A stretch of DNA of 64,000 nt from JBBATK01 sp044228285 (GCA_044228285.1 JBGAVD010000004.1:1-64000), one strand, 5' to 3'; shown: positions 21,214 through 30,140, counted from the stretch's first letter. A program made the numbers and translations. Notes: generated by a model from the sequence alone, not told the origin.

Positions 21214-23526
21214 ATGAATGAAGTGCTAAATATTCTCATTGTTGAAGACAACCCTGGCGATCGCAGGTTGGTCATGGAAGAACTCCGTGAAACTGCCTAC
21301 GCTGAAGCAAACCTCATTGAAGCGTCCAATTTGGCGGAGGCACTGGATGTTTGTAATACCGGACTCGATATCGTACTCGTTGTCTTGGACCTCAATCTTC
21401 CTGAAAGTGTCGGTTTAGAGTCTGTCGAGATTATACAGAAAGCTGCTCCTGATGCAGCTCTCGTCGTGCTGACTGGTATGTCGGACAAATCCCTCGCACT
21501 GCAAGTTCTGCGAAAGGGAGTTCAGTCGTTTATTCATAAGTCAGATCTTTCTTCAGCCGTACTTGAACGTACGATTCGGTTCTCCATCGAGAGAAACCGT
21601 ATCCTCATGGATTTGCGACGAACAAATGAGGAGCTGCGCAGCAGTCAGGAGCTTCTTGAGATCGCGCAGCAGGCTGCCAAAGTTGGTAACTGGGTAGTCG
21701 AGCTTTTTGGAGAAGCAAAAATGTTCGGCTCTCGCCAAGCACGTGAGATCCTGGGTATTAGCGATTTGCAGAGGCCACTATGCGACAAGGATTTCTTCGG
21801 TGTTTGTCATCCAGCTGATGCAAACCTGGTGCGATCCACCGTTGAAAGAGCAGCTGAAACACTCGGTTCATTTGAGCTGACGCACCGCATTTTGAGAGCT
21901 GATGGCTCAACACGATGGGTACATTCCCGTGCTCAGGCTGTGCAAGGGGATGAGCCTCAACAAGTACGACTTGTTGGTTTTACCCAGGACATTAGTGAGC
22001 AGAAAGAGACGAGTGATCGACTTCATGAGCATGAGAATATACTCCAGCTCGTGTCTGAGTTCGCGAGTGACGTTATTGGCTTGCATGACATAGAAGGAAG
22101 GTTTACCTATGTCAACGAAGCTGTGACGAGGTTCTTGGGCTTTGAGGTTAGCGAACTCATCGGTGTGAAGTGGATGGAGATCGTGCACCCTTCAGAAGTC
22201 AAGGAGATCGAGTATCAACTTGATTCGATGATTCGTAAGCAGAGTTTTGACAAGACCATTACATACCGCGTTCGACAGAAGAATGGAGAGTACATCTGGT
22301 GTGAGACGAAGTTTCGTCCAGTCTCAGGGCTCGACAGAGGTGACTCCAAGTTTGTGACTGTTACCCGTGATGTCACCGCACGTTTGGCATCTGAAGAGCA
22401 GATACGACTATTCTCACGGGCGGTAGAACAATCTGGTGATATGATATTTCTCTGCAGCATCAATAGAACAATTGTTTATGCGAATGATGCTGCCTGTAGA
22501 ACCTTAAAACACGATCGCTCCACTTTCCTTGGCGAAACGCTCCACATCATGGTTGACATGGAGCATCAGAGCCTTCTTGAGCAAGCCTACATGTTTGCCT
22601 TTGCCAATGGCGCTTGTCAAACAGAGTTAAACTTCTGTCGTGCTGATGACACCGTCTTCCCCTCAGAAGTCAGTATGTCGGCAATTATGAACGACATGAA
22701 CGAAATCAGCGGTTTGATGTGTACAGTGCGTGATGTTAGTGAGCGCAAGCTCACCGAAAAACGACTTCGTGAGTTCACTCGAGAGTTGGAGCTAAAGGTT
22801 GATGAGAGAACCAAAGAGCTACATGATGCGCTCGCGAAAGAGAAAGACCTTAGTGAATTGAAAACTCGCTTTATGTCCATGGTGTCGCATGAGTTTCGTA
22901 CTCCGTTGACGGTGATTCTCTCCTCAACGCAGCTACTTCAGCGGTATGCAACCCGCATGACCGATGCTCAGAAGAATGACCACTTTGTTACAGTTCAAAG
23001 AGAAGTATCGCATCTGGTCAACATGCTCAACGACGTGATGACCTTGGGACGAAGTGGATCCATCCGACTGCATACCAAAGTTGAACCGGTGAGTTTGAAT
23101 CACCTCGTTGAGGATACCCTGCTGAAGGTTAAGGCGGTTGATCAGGGCAGTCATGAGATTCAGGTACATAATGAGTGGCACAAGAACAACGTGAAGCTCG
23201 ATGAGAATTTGATCTCGCAGGTACTCATGAACGTTCTTGGAAACTCGCTGAAGTACTCAGCACCAGAATCTCGAATTGATCTTACGTTCAGAGATCATGA
23301 CGGTGAGTTTGAAGTGGTGGTTGCCGACCGAGGTATCGGAATCCCAAAAAATGATTTGTCACGACTATTTGAACCCTTCCATCGTGCCGATAATGTTGGT
23401 ACGGTTCAGGGAACAGGTTTAGGAATGGCGATTGTACACGAGTATGTTTCACTGCACCAAGGACGTATCGCCGTCGATAGCGTTGAAGGAGAAGGGACGA
23501 CAGTCACTATTACACTCCCTCAGTAA
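21214..23526 (+). CDS. Hybrid receiver-PAS-histidine kinase
   Basis: The 770-residue protein has no membrane segment. An N-terminal receiver (residues 1-125) has EDNPGD at 11-16, phosphoacceptor D59 in LDLNLPES and Lys109. Three PAS/PAC modules follow (about 150-275, 280-400 and 405-520), then a coiled region. The kinase core has His559 in MSMVSHEFRTPLT, an N-box at N673/N677, and later DRGIGI and GTGLGMAIV boxes. A receiver placed before the kinase suggests it is activated by an upstream kinase, plausibly the membrane kinase two genes earlier, so the cluster could be a cascade. It is 91 nt downstream of the small receiver gene and 19 nt before the next regulator. Confidence 0.92.
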   Translation: MNEVLNILIVEDNPGDRRLVMEELRETAYAEANLIEASNLAEALDVCNTGLDIVLVVLDLNLPESVGLESVEIIQKAAPDAALVVLTGMSDKSLALQVLRKGVQSFIHKSDLSSAVLERTIRFSIERNRILMDLRRTNEELRSSQELLEIAQQAAKVGNWVVELFGEAKMFGSRQAREILGISDLQRPLCDKDFFGVCHPADANLVRSTVERAAETLGSFELTHRILRADGSTRWVHSRAQAVQGDEPQQVRLVGFTQDISEQKETSDRLHEHENILQLVSEFASDVIGLHDIEGRFTYVNEAVTRFLGFEVSELIGVKWMEIVHPSEVKEIEYQLDSMIRKQSFDKTITYRVRQKNGEYIWCETKFRPVSGLDRGDSKFVTVTRDVTARLASEEQIRLFSRAVEQSGDMIFLCSINRTIVYANDAACRTLKHDRSTFLGETLHIMVDMEHQSLLEQAYMFAFANGACQTELNFCRADDTVFPSEVSMSAIMNDMNEISGLMCTVRDVSERKLTEKRLREFTRELELKVDERTKELHDALAKEKDLSELKTRFMSMVSHEFRTPLTVILSSTQLLQRYATRMTDAQKNDHFVTVQREVSHLVNMLNDVMTLGRSGSIRLHTKVEPVSLNHLVEDTLLKVKAVDQGSHEIQVHNEWHKNNVKLDENLISQVLMNVLGNSLKYSAPESRIDLTFRDHDGEFEVVVADRGIGIPKNDLSRLFEPFHRADNVGTVQGTGLGMAIVHEYVSLHQGRIAVDSVEGEGTTVTITLPQ

Positions 23527-23545
23527 CACTTTAGAAAGACAGACT

Positions 23546-24391
23546 ATGCAATACAGCATTTTAGTAGTAGAAGATGACGAAACGATTCGGACCAACCTCA
23601 TTCAGCTTTTAAGCTTCGAGGGATATAAAGCCGAAGGGGCTGCCGACGGTGATGAAGGATTGCAAATTGCCGTCAAGAATCGTCCAGACCTCATCATTTG
23701 TGATGTGGCTATGCCTAAAATGGATGGATTTCAAGTACTGGAATCGCTTCGTCAAGAACCAGATATCAGCGAAGTGCCTTTCTTGTTTCTTACGGCTAGA
23801 TCTAGTAGGCAGGATATTCGGCATGGCATGACGCTTGGTGCAGATGACTACATCACAAAGCCATTTTCCGATTCGGAGATTTTAGACGCGGTTTCGGTCC
23901 GGCTGAAAAAGTACCATAAAAGCGATGAAGATGAGGGAGAAGATGACTCTTCTGAAGAGAATGGAGTTCCGCGTGTGCTCGTCTTCAAAGACAATCAAAT
24001 CGTCATGCGCTTCGTTGAACAAGCCGTGGCCTTTTCGAGTCCTGATGCAGAGCTAGTCACTGTTTCGAACCTAGCGGATTTAGAGACCCAACTAGAAACT
24101 CACAAGTTTTCACTCGCTATCGTTGATGAGGGTGGTCCTGAGAAAACGGGAATACGTGCGGTACAGAAGCTAAGGGCGCAAGCCGCCACGCAGTCGTTGC
24201 CAGTGCTGATGATCATCAGTGCAGATAAGCCACAGGCTCAACACATGCTTCCAGGACTGAATGTCCGTTGGTTTGTGAGTCGTCCTATTGACCTGGAAGT
24301 GTTACAAAAGACACTCATCAGTGCCTTTCAATCTCTCATCATCGCCGGTAAAGCAGTAAAAAAAAAACTCCGCGTCTCATCTTCGCTCTAG
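23546..24391 (+). CDS. Two-receiver response regulator, ending in a frame break at an A10 run
   Basis: I take the ATG at 23546 rather than upstream starts inside the kinase gene, because the protein then begins MQYSILVVEDDE, a normal receiver start. Residues 1-120 form a canonical receiver (DD pair, CDVAMPKMDG phosphoacceptor, TKPFS Lys). After an acidic linker (DEDEGEDDSSEEN) a second receiver-like domain follows. It appears degenerate: the acidic pocket reads FKDN and the usual KP is RP (SRPID). The frame then meets ten consecutive A (24358-24367) and stops 24 nt later. The -1 frame continues a protein-like reading for 290 more residues, so this CDS is probably the N-terminal part of a longer product or of a broken gene. 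It is 19 nt downstream of the hybrid kinase, in the same operon. Confidence 0.85.
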   Translation: MQYSILVVEDDETIRTNLIQLLSFEGYKAEGAADGDEGLQIAVKNRPDLIICDVAMPKMDGFQVLESLRQEPDISEVPFLFLTARSSRQDIRHGMTLGADDYITKPFSDSEILDAVSVRLKKYHKSDEDEGEDDSSEENGVPRVLVFKDNQIVMRFVEQAVAFSSPDAELVTVSNLADLETQLETHKFSLAIVDEGGPEKTGIRAVQKLRAQAATQSLPVLMIISADKPQAQHMLPGLNVRWFVSRPIDLEVLQKTLISAFQSLIIAGKAVKKKLRVSSSL

Positions 24392-25242
24392 TTCAGGACC
24401 AACAGTACATTCAGCGGATTAGTAGCTTCCTTCAACCACGCTTTCAAGTTCGTCTGTTTGATACGTGGGAGCAGTTAGAGGTAGCCAGTATGCAGGAACA
24501 TCCTGCCATCTTGCTTTACGACAGCGAACCAACGAGCTATGAGGCGCGCAACCTCCTTCAGTTGTTCCTTGTTCACAAGGTGCGAACTGTATTGTTCCGA
24601 GATGGGGAAGTTAGTGCTGAGAAAGCACCGGGCCAAGTTGTCATCAATAAGAGCGACACGCTCTCGGATACCCTCAAAGCTCTCATGCGTTTGGTTCTTG
24701 GCTACACTGGGGTGTTCGAGTACAATGCCATGGAATTCTTGAAAGAGAATTTGGTTGATGTGTATTGCGAACTCTTGCGACGTCAACTCCACGCTAGTGT
24801 AACGAATGCACCTCCAGCACCAATTAGCACGATTGATGATTCATCAACAGGAGTACGCGAGGTTTGCAACACCGTGCGCTTTGACGTGGTCTCCAATGAC
24901 CTTCGCATCTCTTTCGCTCTTCGCGGTCCCTTCGAGAACATGAAGCTCCTTATAGAGCGAGCAATGCGCCGACAAAATGAATCTGGTGAAATGTCGGACC
25001 TTATCAGAGGCTGGAGTACAGCAATGGAAGGTGTCGCCGATCATCTGAAGCGCGTTCTTAACATGTACGGAATTAGCTGGGAGGCGTCGCAAGTCACAAC
25101 ACGTATGTACATTGACAGACTCCAAGATGACTATCACTGGTACATCTCCCGCGAGCTTACTATCGACCATGTTCCAGGCTACTTCGTGATTTTCGGTGTA
25201 AGCCTACAAGCCACTGAAGAAGCTGCACCTGCAAAAGTCTAG
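24352..25242 (+). CDS. C-terminal half of the multi-receiver protein in the -1 frame (or separate 250-aa ORF from ATG 24490)
   Basis: This frame is open from just after a TAA at 24349. Before the first ATG (24490) it already encodes a receiver-like start, TPRLIFALVQDQQYIQRI, then RFQVRLFDTWEQLE and ILLYDSEPTSYE, which looks like a third degenerate receiver. The remaining 150 residues end with a possible alpha/beta domain (VRFDVVSNDLRISFALRG..., then a helical stretch and YFVIFGVSL). It vaguely recalls CheX-type phosphatases, but I cannot see the catalytic pair, so I give no function. Meaningful sequence upstream of the ATG argues that it is translated by frameshift from the previous gene or that an indel split one gene. 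Confidence 0.7.
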   Translation, partial: SSKKKTPRLIFALVQDQQYIQRISSFLQPRFQVRLFDTWEQLEVASMQEHPAILLYDSEPTSYEARNLLQLFLVHKVRTVLFRDGEVSAEKAPGQVVINKSDTLSDTLKALMRLVLGYTGVFEYNAMEFLKENLVDVYCELLRRQLHASVTNAPPAPISTIDDSSTGVREVCNTVRFDVVSNDLRISFALRGPFENMKLLIERAMRRQNESGEMSDLIRGWSTAMEGVADHLKRVLNMYGISWEASQVTTRMYIDRLQDDYHWYISRELTIDHVPGYFVIFGVSLQATEEAAPAKV

Positions 25243-25380
25243 TTGGATCGACCAGAGCGGGGGTTGAAGCAGTGTAAGGAACTGAGTCTCATTGTCCGCT
25301 CTTTATGCGGTCTTCAACACATAGCTAAAGCGATAGTAATCGGACTAAAATGTGAAAGCAGCGAACTAGGAGTACGCTTC

Positions 25381-25423
25381 AAACAGCAAGAGGCTTCGTC
25401 AATGACGAAGCCTCTTGCTGTTT
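25381..25423. terminator. Strong terminator hairpin ending the signalling operon
   Basis: There is a perfect 20-bp inverted repeat (25381-25400 with 25404-25423) around a 3-nt loop. It has A residues at its left edge and TTTACTTT on the right, so it could work in both directions. It lies 138 bp after the signalling operon and before the left end of the mobile element. Confidence 0.85.
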
Positions 25424-25591
25424 ACTTTGGCTTGAAAACGAATTGCGCATGCTGACCTGCGGTCAACTGATAGACAAGATTCGTGGATTCCGAGTCTGGA
25501 ACTACAGTCAACAGGTGCAATTCAAGAAATGCAGGCAATTGTCTTTGTTCTGCGCTTCAGAATGGCGTGCGTGCTAATTGTGTTGTGCGAT

Positions 25592-25608
25592 TTGTATCCC
25601 CGAGAGGA
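25592..25608. other. attL: displaced tRNA-Arg 3' end
   Basis: The 17 bases TTGTATCCCCGAGAGGA match exactly the T-arm and acceptor 3' end of the tRNA-Arg gene at 50291-50307. The similarity ends there on the element side (CTATC against TTTGAA). The copy is not part of a complete tRNA, so it is the left junction of the integrated element. Confidence 0.88.
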
Positions 25609-25734
25609 CTATCAATTGAGTTTTTGCATGATTTCGCATGCTACCATCTCTTACAGACGTTTTTGTATAAGCGTGTGCCAGAGCTGCGTACCAGGTCACA
25701 TGTGGAAAAATACATGTGCATTGATTCGCATGTG

Positions 25735-25760
25735 GGTGTACAACATAAGGTGTACAACAT
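25735..25760. promoter_or_regulatory. Tandem GGTGTACAAC double site, left end
   Basis: Two copies of GGTGTACAAC are separated by ATAA. The 25-bp block recurs identically at 50235-50259 near the other end of the element, in the same orientation. Here it ends 40 bp before the integrase ATG. The core TGTACA is palindromic. It may be an integrase arm site, an operator of an element-encoded regulator, or both. Confidence 0.75.
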
Positions 25761-25799
25761 TAGTTTTGTGACGTATAGATACGTACAAGAAGTGAATAC

Positions 25800-27116
25800 A
25801 TGAAAACTCAAACGAAAGGCGTTTCTGAAAAAGACTTGCCGGCCATTCGTTTTTACATCGCACGTCAGAGTGGTGTCTCAGCTATCGTCCTGACTGTTCG
25901 GATGGGGAAATCTGGCAATCGCGGACTAGAGATACCCTCGACTATGAAGGTGTTTCGGATAACAACTGGAATATCTGTTCCTGCGGAGTCATGGGACACG
26001 AAATCTGGGAGAGTCAAGCGGAATTACGAGAACTTTGCTGTAACTAATCGTTCTCTCGAAAGGATTCAAACTGAAACTGAGAATCACTTCCGGAACTACC
26101 TGATGAGTGATCGAGAGCTATTCACAGATTCATCGTGTGACGAGCTACGAGCCACAGTGCGAAGTATCACGAAGCCAGAACAAGCACAGCATAGAATTCA
26201 GATCAATGGTCGTTCCTTGTCGCTCCTGGACTGCTTTGAAAAATTCATTGAGGTCCGAGCAGATCGGGACACTGTTAACACGATAAAAGGGTACAGAACT
26301 GTCTTTAACCATATGACGCGTTTTCTCCAGAAGAGAAAGCGACTGGCTGTATTTGAGATGGTCGATGAAACGTTTGAGGATCAGTACATCCACTACCTGT
26401 TGAACGATGCCAACCTAACCGACAACTCTGTAGCTAAGCAGCTAAAAGTCACAAAAACCTTCCTCAAGTGGGCTGAGCAAAGAGGATATCACAGCAATCG
26501 AAAGTACATTCACCTGTTCAAGAAATCAAAGTTCGAAAGGGAAGCGACGACTGTTGCACTAAACGAAAGTGAATTGTCCTCCATAGAGAATCTTGACCTT
26601 AGCACCAATGCGCGACTTTCCAATGTTCGCGATTTATTCCTGATCGGAGTCTATACTGGATTGCGTTTCTCGGACATCACTAAGCTAAAGCCAACAAGCT
26701 TTTCAGGAGAATACATTCGTATTCACATTCAAAAGACCAGGACAGCGCAGTCTATCCCCATTATTCCGCGCCTCAGACTAGTCCTCGACAGATATCCAGA
26801 TTTTGTATTCCCGAAGATCAGTGCGCAAAAAACAAATCAGTACCTGAAAGAACTTTGCGCCATGGCAGGGATCGATTCAGAGATTGAGATTACCCGCTAC
26901 AGTGGTGGCGAGCCGACAACAACCACAGTGCCTAAGTATCAAGTGATTAGCTCTCACACAGCAAGACGTTCGTTTGTAACGCTTGCATTGAAGCTTGGAA
27001 TGCGTGCTGAAGTGGTCAAGGCGATTTCAGGGCATCGCGATCACAAGACATTTGAGCGCTATGTACGTCTTGACGACGCCGATCTGCGTGAAGAAATGAA
27101 CAATGCTTGGAAGTGA
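25800..27116 (+). CDS. Tyrosine recombinase (integrase) of the element
   Basis: The 438-residue protein has an N-terminal arm-binding part, a SAM-like core-binding region (about 135-240) and a C-terminal catalytic domain. All key residues are visible: Arg289 in YTGLRFSD, His386 and Arg389 in HTARRSF, His412 in SGHRDH, and the nucleophile Tyr421 in FERYVRL. This architecture is typical of Bacteroidota mobile-element integrases. It should catalyse integration at, and with a helper excision from, the tRNA-Arg 3' end. It lies 191 bp inside attL, and a double repeat lies just upstream that could mediate autoregulation or arm binding. It appears intact. Confidence 0.95.
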   Translation: MKTQTKGVSEKDLPAIRFYIARQSGVSAIVLTVRMGKSGNRGLEIPSTMKVFRITTGISVPAESWDTKSGRVKRNYENFAVTNRSLERIQTETENHFRNYLMSDRELFTDSSCDELRATVRSITKPEQAQHRIQINGRSLSLLDCFEKFIEVRADRDTVNTIKGYRTVFNHMTRFLQKRKRLAVFEMVDETFEDQYIHYLLNDANLTDNSVAKQLKVTKTFLKWAEQRGYHSNRKYIHLFKKSKFEREATTVALNESELSSIENLDLSTNARLSNVRDLFLIGVYTGLRFSDITKLKPTSFSGEYIRIHIQKTRTAQSIPIIPRLRLVLDRYPDFVFPKISAQKTNQYLKELCAMAGIDSEIEITRYSGGEPTTTTVPKYQVISSHTARRSFVTLALKLGMRAEVVKAISGHRDHKTFERYVRLDDADLREEMNNAWK

Positions 27117-27119
27117 ATC

Positions 27120-27815
27120 ATGGGAAATCGAACTAAAGCAGTGAGCAAGCAAACCAAACCAAAGGGCAAGCAAATGATGATCACAAAAAAAATTGCTGAT
27201 GTCCTCATGGAAGCGCAACAGACCGAAATGGAAAAGCAACATTCCGAAATTATCGCGCGTTGGAGGGAAACTGATACGAAACGACAAGCATCAGTTGAAG
27301 CTGCGTTGACGGCACTAGATTCTATCGAAGAAAAGGCTCGAGCTGAGCGCATTGTGATAATTGCTGAAGTCAAACGGCTTGAGGCTCTATCAAAGAGATC
27401 TTCGGATGAGGAGAAAGCGTTAACCCAATTGACTTCTGGGCTGGATGCCACTAAACCAATTGGCTTGCCCAAGAAGTTCGAAGATTTGAAAAAACAAGTG
27501 GAAGAGCAGCGTAAACTGTATGAAGCGATGTTCCCTTCTAACTGGAGTGACTATTTCGTCAAGGACGGCTCGAAATGGCGATCAATCAACTATGGAGTGC
27601 TTATGAAGTGCACTCGGCTACGTCAAATAAAGTTGCCTGGGAATACCGTGGAAGAAACGATCGATGTTGTTGCACAAGCATTCATTGGAGACAGTGCACG
27701 CAAGTATTCACTTCGTAAAGACTATTACCGGACGGATGTTACACTGCCTTCGAATATTGACGAGATCGCCGACACCGTGGTCGCATTGATGACCAAATGG
27801 TCAAGGGGTACGTAA
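27120..27815 (+). CDS. Hypothetical coiled-coil protein
   Basis: I do not recognise this 231-residue protein. It is rich in Lys and Glu. Residues about 25-150 look like long amphipathic helices or coiled coils, with no membrane segment or signal peptide. The C-terminal 80 residues look more globular (WSDYFVKDGSKWRSINYGVLMKC...). It starts 3 nt after the integrase stop, so both are probably co-transcribed. The position between integrase and an excisionase-like HTH suggests an accessory role in the element's recombination or replication, which is inference. An imperfect inverted repeat (AGGGGTAC at 27804 and GTACCCCT at 27830) overlaps its stop. Confidence 0.8.
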   Translation: MGNRTKAVSKQTKPKGKQMMITKKIADVLMEAQQTEMEKQHSEIIARWRETDTKRQASVEAALTALDSIEEKARAERIVIIAEVKRLEALSKRSSDEEKALTQLTSGLDATKPIGLPKKFEDLKKQVEEQRKLYEAMFPSNWSDYFVKDGSKWRSINYGVLMKCTRLRQIKLPGNTVEETIDVVAQAFIGDSARKYSLRKDYYRTDVTLPSNIDEIADTVVALMTKWSRGT

Positions 27816-27888
27816 AGTACCTACCAGAAGTACCCCTCTTTGTGTGCTCTTTTTGTACCGCAAGTTTCACTTATATAAGACGAACGGT

Positions 27889-28170
27889 ATGAATCAAGCT
27901 GTACTACTCCAGCTCAACGGAGATGACCTCCAAACGATGATCGTCGATGCTATCCGATCAGAATTTGCTATCCAACAACCGGCACCTCAAGCTCTTCAAG
28001 ACGACGAGATGCTCACCCAAAAGCAGGTAGCTGAGCTCCTCCAGTCCACAAAGCAGAGCGTCATTCGCTGGACTCAACAAGGTAGACTCAAGGCCTATAG
28101 GATCGGGGGGCGAGCTGTTCGCTACAAAAAAAGCGAAGTGTTGAGAAGTGGAAAGGAGCGTGGGAATTGA
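27889..28170 (+). CDS. Excisionase-like helix-turn-helix protein
   Basis: I use the ATG at 27889 rather than an upstream GTG, giving 93 residues. The C-terminal half (residues 41-88: MLTQKQVAELLQSTKQSVIRWTQQGRLKAYRIGGRAVRYKKSEV) matches the MerR-like HTH_17 fold of excisionases and element regulators. The N-terminal half may mediate dimerisation. It could be the recombination directionality factor for the nearby integrase or a regulator of the replication genes that follow. Its stop overlaps the TTG start of the primase gene (TTGA). Confidence 0.85.
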   Translation: MNQAVLLQLNGDDLQTMIVDAIRSEFAIQQPAPQALQDDEMLTQKQVAELLQSTKQSVIRWTQQGRLKAYRIGGRAVRYKKSEVLRSGKERGN

Positions 28171-29072
28171 ATCCGATAAACAAAGCCCCTAGCTCGATTG
28201 CGACGAACCAAGGGCCCAAACAAGGTACTCTGCAAAACTACAAATTTGAATTCAGCTCTCGAAAGACAATTTGTCCTTGCGGCAAACACAGATCGTTCTG
28301 CCGCCTTGTTGGCTATGAATTCGGTGGCAAGTGCTGGAATAACTCTTGTGGTCAACAGTTTTTCCCTCCGCATGAAGATGAACGAAAGCACTATGCTCGT
28401 TATTCATCGATTGGCTACAACAATAACTCACAGCGCACTGCCGTACGTAGGCATGAAACACCGTCGCCAGTCAAAGCTAGTCTGGAGCCCTCGTCTGGTT
28501 ACGTGTATTGCCGGCATCACGTGTATTGGAATGAACAAGGCGACAACTTCCTTTTTCGTGTAGTCGTTCATAAGCCCACCGATGATGCAAGTCGAAAGCA
28601 AGTGTCCCTGCAGCGCTTTCATGGTACCATATCGCTGACTCCCGAAGGTAAGATAGAGGAGAGTGGTGAGTGGTATTATGGTCTCGAGAAAACGCAGTTG
28701 ACGCTTTATAATGCGCCGCGCTTACGACACCTTCGCAACAGTACTCACAAGCGTGACTTCGTTGTGTACATAGTTGAGGGAGAAAAGGATGCGGATACGC
28801 TCACGGCCCTTGGAGCAATTGCAACCACAAACCCTATGGGGGCAATGAAATGGAGGTCAGAGTATAGCCCCTTATTGAAGGGCTTGCGCTGCATAATTGT
28901 CGCTGACAACGACGATACAGGAAGACAGCATGCAGCAGATGTCGCTCAAAAATTGAAGGGCTATGCTAACTCTGTTACGCAAATCGACCTTACTAAAATT
29001 ATGCCTGCTTTGCCACTAAAGTCAGACATCTCGGACTTCATCGAACGAGGAGGTCGTCTATGGAAAGCTTAA
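28167..29072 (+). CDS. TOPRIM-domain primase with zinc-binding N-terminus
   Basis: The 301-residue protein has a Cys cluster resembling a primase zinc ribbon (C36, C38, C45, C56, C61) and a C-terminal TOPRIM domain with the EGEKD glutamate (204-208) and the ADNDDTG acidic motif (246-252). Between them lies a region of about 120 residues without clear features. This arrangement is found in phage and plasmid primases that synthesise primers for element replication. The start is TTG, overlapping the previous stop, and the end overlaps the helicase gene by 13 nt, so the genes look translationally coupled. The full RNA polymerase core of DnaG is not present. Confidence 0.87.
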   Translation: MNPINKAPSSIATNQGPKQGTLQNYKFEFSSRKTICPCGKHRSFCRLVGYEFGGKCWNNSCGQQFFPPHEDERKHYARYSSIGYNNNSQRTAVRRHETPSPVKASLEPSSGYVYCRHHVYWNEQGDNFLFRVVVHKPTDDASRKQVSLQRFHGTISLTPEGKIEESGEWYYGLEKTQLTLYNAPRLRHLRNSTHKRDFVVYIVEGEKDADTLTALGAIATTNPMGAMKWRSEYSPLLKGLRCIIVADNDDTGRQHAADVAQKLKGYANSVTQIDLTKIMPALPLKSDISDFIERGGRLWKA

Positions 29073-30058
29073 GTCTTGAAGAACTTGTTGATGCAACTCA
29101 ACCTGAGTACGAGTTCCCGGTCTTGGCAACAATCGATGCTGTCGATTTGATGAACAAGCAGCTGCCACCACCCAAGTTCGTATGTGAGAATTTGTTGCCT
29201 GTTGGATACACTGTGTTCGGTGGCAAGCCTAAAAAAGGAAAGAGCATGGCTGTACTCGGTTCCATTGTAATACCGATCTGTCTTGGTACGAGAGCATTTG
29301 GTGTGCACGGAGTCGACCAGGGCGAGGCAGTGTATCTAGGGTTTGAGGAATCCGAACGAAGAACTCGAGAACGGTTACGAAAGTTTGTGCCGATGGATAT
29401 TCCATTAGAACGTCTTCGTGGCAAACTACACCTAGTTTTTAGCCCGCCTCGTTACCACGAGAATGGCATAGAGATTATAGAACGGTTTCTGGATGAGCAT
29501 CGGGATGTCAAGACTTGTGTAATCGACACACTTCAAAGATTCTCACCGCCCAAGCGACGGAGTGACGACAGTTATGACGCCGAGTACAACACTGGTGCGC
29601 AGATTTTTCGCGTGGCGCAAGAACGGGAGCTGGCTATCATAGGAGTAACGCACACTACGAAGGCCGAATATGGCGACATTTTTGATAGTATTCGCGGTAC
29701 CGGTACAACTGCCGCAGCAGATACCGTAATGGTCTTCGAGTCAGTAAGGGATCCGGCAAAACGAGTACTACACATACAGAGCAGAGATATGCGAGAGGTC
29801 AGATATTCTCTCTCGTATGACGAAAGCTCGCTGCTCTATCAGAACTGTGGCGAGCTTTGCGACAACGAATACAAATCTACTACAGCTTCCGGCGGAGTAA
29901 CTGGTCGTCCTAAAAAGTTGAACGCAGAAATGCAGCAGAAAGCCAAAATGTTTCACGAGCTGGGGTTGACCGATAGCGCGGTCGCCTCGAAGATTGAAGA
30001 AGAGTTTGCAGTAGCAGTTTCCGCAAAGACGATCAGCCGTATGTGGACTGACGAATGA
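29060..30058 (+). CDS. RepA-like/DnaB-type AAA ATPase helicase with C-terminal HTH
   Basis: This 332-residue RecA-fold ATPase has Walker A GGKPKKGKS (54-62), Walker B CVIDTL (153-158) and a GVTHTTK sensor segment, as in RepA-type replicative helicases and the AAA_25 group. The last 50 residues (GRPKKLNAEMQQKAKMFHELGLTDSAVASKIEEEF...) resemble the resolvase-type HTH, suggesting DNA binding. With the overlapping primase it forms a compact primase-helicase module like those of satellites and integrative elements. It is predicted to unwind the element's own origin after excision. The origin itself was not identified. A terminator follows at 30141. Confidence 0.87.
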   Translation: MESLSLEELVDATQPEYEFPVLATIDAVDLMNKQLPPPKFVCENLLPVGYTVFGGKPKKGKSMAVLGSIVIPICLGTRAFGVHGVDQGEAVYLGFEESERRTRERLRKFVPMDIPLERLRGKLHLVFSPPRYHENGIEIIERFLDEHRDVKTCVIDTLQRFSPPKRRSDDSYDAEYNTGAQIFRVAQERELAIIGVTHTTKAEYGDIFDSIRGTGTTAAADTVMVFESVRDPAKRVLHIQSRDMREVRYSLSYDESSLLYQNCGELCDNEYKSTTASGGVTGRPKKLNAEMQQKAKMFHELGLTDSAVASKIEEEFAVAVSAKTISRMWTDE

Positions 30059-30140
30059 CTCCATCGTGCGCTCTTCTTATGTTGACATAAATGACAATAT
30101 ACTAGAGCATACGACTTTTGTCCACCTCAGGACACGATAT

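Larger units (their letters stand above)
25243..25799. other. Gene-free stretch holding terminator, attL and integrase upstream region
   Basis: This 557-bp stretch contains a terminator (25381-25423), the displaced tRNA fragment/attL (25592-25608) and a double GTGTACAAC repeat (25735-25760), listed separately. The open frames here show no protein-like features. Confidence 0.6.

Noticed and set aside
25483..25803. 106-codon ORF spanning attL
   Set aside because: It crosses the element junction, overlaps the double repeat and lacks protein-like features.
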